A stretch of 64,000 bases of DNA from UBA4427 sp046351135 (GTDB lineage: Bacteria; Myxococcota_A; UBA9160; UBA4427). How positions within the stretch are numbered: the first letter of the stretch is position 1; each line of letters starts with the position of its first letter. Below are positions 60,974-64,000 of this stretch, in pieces. The notes under the pieces are model-generated. The model saw only the letters and a list, made by a program, of their open reading frames with translations. It made no database searches and had not been told where the DNA came from. The translations under genes were made by a program, and so were the position numbers. Location: NCBI GenBank assembly GCA_046351135.1, contig JAXLZA010000006.1, positions 1 through 64,000 on the forward strand, in the 5' to 3' direction.

Positions 60974-62293
60974 ATGGAATTGAGCGACTACGAAATCATC
61001 ACGCAACGTTCCGACCTCGAGCGACTCGCCCAGCAGCTGTTGCGTGAAGAAGTCGTCGCCGTCGATACGGAAGCGGACAGCTTCTACCACTACTTCGACA
61101 AGGTCTGCCTGGTCCAGATCGCGACCCGCGATGGTTGCTGGCTCGTCGATCCCATCGCCCTCGGCGGCGCACCGGAGCTCGAGCCGCTCGGAGCGGTCTT
61201 CGCCTCACCGAAGGTCAAGGTCCTCTTCCACGCCGCCGAGTACGACATCTACGTGCTCAAGCGCGACTGCGGCTTCGAGTTCACGAACCTGTTCGACACG
61301 ATGGTGTCCGCCCAGCTGCTCGGCTATCCGGCGATCGGCCTGGCGGCCCTCGTCGAGAAACATTTCGGCGTGTCGCTCCCGAAGGACGAGCAGCGCTCCG
61401 ACTGGTCCCGCCGGCCCCTGACCGAGAAGCAGCTTCGTTATGCGGCCTCGGACGTCCACTACCTGATCCAGCTCGCCGAAACCCTCGAGGACGAGCTCCG
61501 CAGGGCCGGACGCCTCGATTGGGCGCTCGACGACTTCGAGACGCTCTGCGGCCGCCGCTGGCCCGATCGCGAGTTCGACGAGCTCGGCTACCTCCGGATC
61601 ACCGGCGCCCGCGCCCTCGATCCCGTCGCGCTGGCCGTGCTGCGCGAGCTCTACCTGCTGCGCGACCAGCGCTCGCGGGAGATCGACCGACCGCCCTTCA
61701 AGGTGCTCGGCAACCGGACGCTGCTCGAGATCGCGCGCGAGAAGGTCTCGGATCTCGACTCGCTGGCCGAGATCAAGGGCATCACGGACCTGATCCTGAA
61801 GCGGCTCGGCAAGGACCTCGTGGCCGCGGTGAAGAAGGGGCTGCGCAAGCCGCACGGGCCGATCCCGCGCCTCGACACGACGGTGCGTCGGCGGATGGAT
61901 CGCCCGACGGAGAAGCGGCTCGCGGCGCTCAAGGAGTGGCGCGGTCCGCGCGCCCAGTCGCTCGCCCTCGATCCGGGGGTCCTCTGTCCGAACGCCGCGC
62001 TCGAGGCCATCGCGTGGGCCAATCCCGCGACGGCGGACGAGATGAAGGGCATCGTCGAGCTGAAGGGCTGGTTCGTCCGGGAGTTCGGCGACGAGATCGT
62101 CGGCGTGCTGGCGGCCCACGCCGTCAGCGCCGCGGCGGCCGAGGTCGCCGAGGCGGAGGCGGTCGCCGAAGGACAGACCGGCGAGGAGCGGCCCGAAGGG
62201 ACGCGGCGGCGATCCCGCCGACGCTCCGGGCGCAATCGGCGCGCCGCCCGCGCCAAGCGCGCCGCCCGCCAGGGCTCCAAGGCGACCAGCTAG
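60974..62293 (+). CDS. rnd: Ribonuclease D
   Basis: The 439-residue protein is a DEDD-family 3'-5' exoribonuclease that trims tRNA and other RNA ends. Exo motifs are AVDTEADSFYHY (Asp and Glu), LFHAAEYDIYVL (Asp), and YAASDVHYLIQL (Tyr and Asp). An HRDC domain lies around 215-290, and a second helical region follows. The last 40 residues are strongly basic (RRRSRRRSGRNRRAARAKRAARQ split by short gaps) and could hold RNA. ATG 60974 is chosen over an upstream in-frame start that lacks family resemblance. Confidence 0.93.
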   Translation: MELSDYEIITQRSDLERLAQQLLREEVVAVDTEADSFYHYFDKVCLVQIATRDGCWLVDPIALGGAPELEPLGAVFASPKVKVLFHAAEYDIYVLKRDCGFEFTNLFDTMVSAQLLGYPAIGLAALVEKHFGVSLPKDEQRSDWSRRPLTEKQLRYAASDVHYLIQLAETLEDELRRAGRLDWALDDFETLCGRRWPDREFDELGYLRITGARALDPVALAVLRELYLLRDQRSREIDRPPFKVLGNRTLLEIAREKVSDLDSLAEIKGITDLILKRLGKDLVAAVKKGLRKPHGPIPRLDTTVRRRMDRPTEKRLAALKEWRGPRAQSLALDPGVLCPNAALEAIAWANPATADEMKGIVELKGWFVREFGDEIVGVLAAHAVSAAAAEVAEAEAVAEGQTGEERPEGTRRRSRRRSGRNRRAARAKRAARQGSKATS

Positions 62294-62368
62294 GGGCCCC
62301 GGCCCGGCCCTGGCCCCCGGTCCCCGGCCGGCGGATCGGCGCGAAATCCGGGTCCAGAAACACGATGA

Positions 62369-62393
62369 CCCCCTCCAGTGAAACCGGAGGGGG
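62369..62393. terminator. Hairpin downstream of RNase D
   Basis: CCCCCTCC pairs perfectly with GGAGGGGG around a 9-base loop AGTGAAACC, 75 bases beyond the RNase D stop. No T-run follows on the plus strand; a short T-containing stretch (TCATCGTGTTT) follows on the minus strand. It could end RNase D transcripts or a minus-strand RNA. Confidence 0.55.
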
Positions 62394-62536
62394 CCAGATC
62401 GAACAGGAGGGGATCGGACTCCTGGATCGAGATCGTTTCTTGCGTGTTTCGAGAGGATTGCTGGCCGGCCCGTACGAACGCGCCCGTGTTTAATCGTCCG
62501 AGCCAGCCAGCTTTCCTATCGAATGCTTTCTCCTAG

Positions 62537-62553
62537 AGCAGGTTGTGTGCCAG
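62537..62553 (-). promoter_or_regulatory. Sigma-54-like -24/-12 element
   Basis: On the minus strand the sequence CTGGCACACAACCTGCT has GG and GC exactly ten bases apart and matches the consensus TGGCAC-N5-TTGC at all but one core position. A transcript would start near 62526 and run toward the hairpin at 62369-62393. There is no minus-strand protein gene downstream, so this is a weak, single-site prediction. Confidence 0.3.
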
Positions 62554-62925
62554 CCCTGAAGAATTTTTCTGATTTTTTGCAAGCTCTCGTCGAGGCTCGC
62601 TTTTTCCGCTCGGAGGCGTCGGGATCGAGCGCGATCGCACGGTGCCACCCGAGGCGGCAGGGAGGCGAGGGGCGGAGCGGGCCGTCCCGTTTCGTGCGGT
62701 GAATCGGCTTTGATCCCGCGAACTTGTCTCGGCTGGACCCGGAGTTGGCTGCCAATTCGGGCGGCAGGTCTCGCGGACGCCGACCGGGCCCGTCCCTCGA
62801 TCGATCGCCCAGCCTCGGCGCTCGGTCGCCCTGCCCACCACCATCCCCATCACCCCGCCCCCGGCCCGCCCGACCCGGCGGCCCTGGACCCTTGACGCCC
62901 CGCGCGATGGGATAGACTGCGCGCC

Positions 62926-64000
62926 GTGTTCGCCGCACGGCGCCAACAACTCCTCGCTGCCCTGGGTCCCAACGCCGTCGCGATCTTCGTGGGCGGCCGG
63001 CTCGCCACGCGCTCGGCCGACACCGAGTACCCGTTCCGTCAGGACAGCGACTTCTGGTACCTGACCGGCTTCGACCACCCCGACGCGATCGCCGTCCTCT
63101 CGACCCGCTCCGGTCCGGCCTTCACCCTCTTCGTCCAGCCCCGGGACCGCGCCGCCGAGACCTGGACCGGCTACCGGCCGGGCGTCGAGGGCGCGGTCAC
63201 CGACTACGGTGCGGACGAGGCCCATCCGCGCGAGAGCTTCCTCGAGAAGCTCCCGACCCTGATCCGCGGCGCCGACCGCATCTACCACACCCTCGGCCGC
63301 GATCCCGCGATCGACGGCCGCATCGTGTCGCTCCAGGACGAAATCCGGCGCCAGTCCCGCGGCGGCGTGCTGCCGGCCCAGGCCCTGGTCGACCCGCGCC
63401 TGCTCGTCCACGAGATGCGCCTCGTGAAGACCCCCGACGAGATCGCGCTGATGCAGCACGCCGCCGGGATCTCCTGCGAGGCCCATCGGGCGGCGGCGCG
63501 CCTCGCCCAGCCCGGGCGCTTCGAGTACGAGCTCGAAGCCGAGCTCGCGCGCACCTTCCGCGCCCGCGGCGGCGCCGGCCCCGCCTATGGCTCGATCGTC
63601 GGCGGGGGAAGAAACGCGACGATCCTCCACTACATCCGCAACGATCGGCCCCTCGCGGCGGGGGAGCTCGTCCTGATCGACGCGGGCGTCGAATATCAGG
63701 GCTATGCGTCCGACGTGACGCGCACCTACCCGATCGGCGGTCGCTTCGTCGGCGCCGCCCGCGACCTCTACACCGTCGTCCTCGATGCCCAGCAGGCCGC
63801 CCACGCCGCCTCGAAGCCCGGCGCGACGCTCCCCGAGATCCATCAGACGACGATTCGCGTCCTCGTCGACGGGCTGCGATCCCTCGGCATCCTGTCCGGC
63901 TCGACCGACGAGATCGTCTCGAAGGAGCTCTACCGCCCCTACTACATGCACGGCACCAGCCACTGGCTCGGCCTCGACGTCCACGACGTCGGCGCCTACG
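62926..64000 (+). CDS. pepP: Xaa-Pro aminopeptidase (M24B), 3' end beyond the window
   Basis: The visible 358 residues open with a GTG and the creatinase-like N domain: RQQLLAALGPNAVAIFVGG, PFRQDSDFWYLTGF. The pita-bread catalytic domain follows, with LIDAGVEYQGYASDVTRTYPI holding two metal-binding Asp residues and MHGTSHWLGLDVHDVG holding the His ligand and substrate His. The enzyme removes an N-terminal residue before proline. The remaining Glu ligands lie beyond the right edge. The frame is open to the last base. The GTG at 62926 gives the family N terminus (MFAARRQQLL) and there is no better start. Confidence 0.93.
   Translation, partial: MFAARRQQLLAALGPNAVAIFVGGRLATRSADTEYPFRQDSDFWYLTGFDHPDAIAVLSTRSGPAFTLFVQPRDRAAETWTGYRPGVEGAVTDYGADEAHPRESFLEKLPTLIRGADRIYHTLGRDPAIDGRIVSLQDEIRRQSRGGVLPAQALVDPRLLVHEMRLVKTPDEIALMQHAAGISCEAHRAAARLAQPGRFEYELEAELARTFRARGGAGPAYGSIVGGGRNATILHYIRNDRPLAAGELVLIDAGVEYQGYASDVTRTYPIGGRFVGAARDLYTVVLDAQQAAHAASKPGATLPEIHQTTIRVLVDGLRSLGILSGSTDEIVSKELYRPYYMHGTSHWLGLDVHDVGAY

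Larger units (their letters stand above)
62294..62925. other. Long intergenic region between RNase D and PepP genes
   Basis: The 632 bases hold no convincing protein gene. They contain a strong hairpin at 62369-62393, an A/T-rich block around 62440-62600 with T-runs such as GAATTTTTCTGATTTTTTGC, and a sigma-54-like site on the minus strand. A small RNA is possible. The last 230 bases are GC-rich with no visible structure and presumably carry the pepP promoter. Confidence 0.55.

Overview
The window is a gene-dense, very GC-rich piece of bacterial chromosome. Third codon positions are almost always G or C, which leaves long open frames antisense to nearly every gene. Several genes point to the old 'delta-proteobacterial' assemblage (Myxococcota, Desulfobacterota or Binatota-like lineages): an Rrf2-led sufBCDSUT operon, a DUF6178 protein, an F420-type luciferase-like oxidoreductase, a mitochondrial-type aconitase, a serine-palmitoyltransferase-like enzyme, an assimilatory APS reductase with extra cysteines, and a small histone-fold protein. 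Outer-membrane MlaA, periplasmic MlaC and a PEP-CTERM-like protein show a Gram-negative envelope. The lineage is an inference. I found no rRNA, tRNA, CRISPR array, transposase, prophage or integrase.

Layout. 0-9.7 kb: pterin dehydratase, a membrane-anchored iron-sulfur aldo/keto reductase, a MaoC hydratase, an alpha/beta hydrolase, NAD synthetase, an APH-like kinase, a cold-shock-domain protein, and an exported cyclohexadienyl dehydratase fused to an AroQ-gamma chorismate mutase. 9.2-18.8 kb: an ArsP-like permease, queuosine salvage enzyme, lipid kinase, TVP38 protein, aconitase, M20 peptidase, MlaC and MlaA. 19-24 kb: serine-palmitoyltransferase-like enzyme, DUF815 ATPase, a small Cys protein, Nudix hydrolase, DUF6178 and the histone-fold protein. 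24-34 kb: hydrolase, CBS-GGDEF protein, SRPBCC protein, LLM oxidoreductase, PDZ-histidine kinase, APS reductase, thiamine-binding protein and FolK.

34-39 kb: a MOSC protein, then a translationally coupled trio of class III aminotransferase, LuxE-like acyl activator and LuxC-like acyl reductase, which could form an acyl-to-aldehyde-to-amine pathway. 39-48 kb: an XRE-cupin regulator, then the Fe-S assembly operon rrf2-sufB-C-D-S-U-T with a clear sigma-70 promoter and an MFS gene coupled to its end. 48-54 kb: SnoaL-like, SDR and membrane proteins, and a 1034-residue beta-propeller/di-haem protein with a PEP-CTERM-like tail. 54-64 kb: CDP-alcohol phosphatidyltransferase, 5'-3' exonuclease, ProS, class IV aminotransferase with an IclR regulator, FIST protein, RNase D and the start of PepP, cut by the window edge.

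The items most worth following are the bacterial histone with its repeat-and-palindrome upstream region, the PheC-chorismate mutase fusion that runs without a stop codon into an opposing gene, the aminotransferase-LuxE-LuxC operon, and the exported di-haem propeller protein. Tandem duplications covering stop codons (two places) and CTAG stop codons shared by convergent genes (two places) are smaller structural curiosities.
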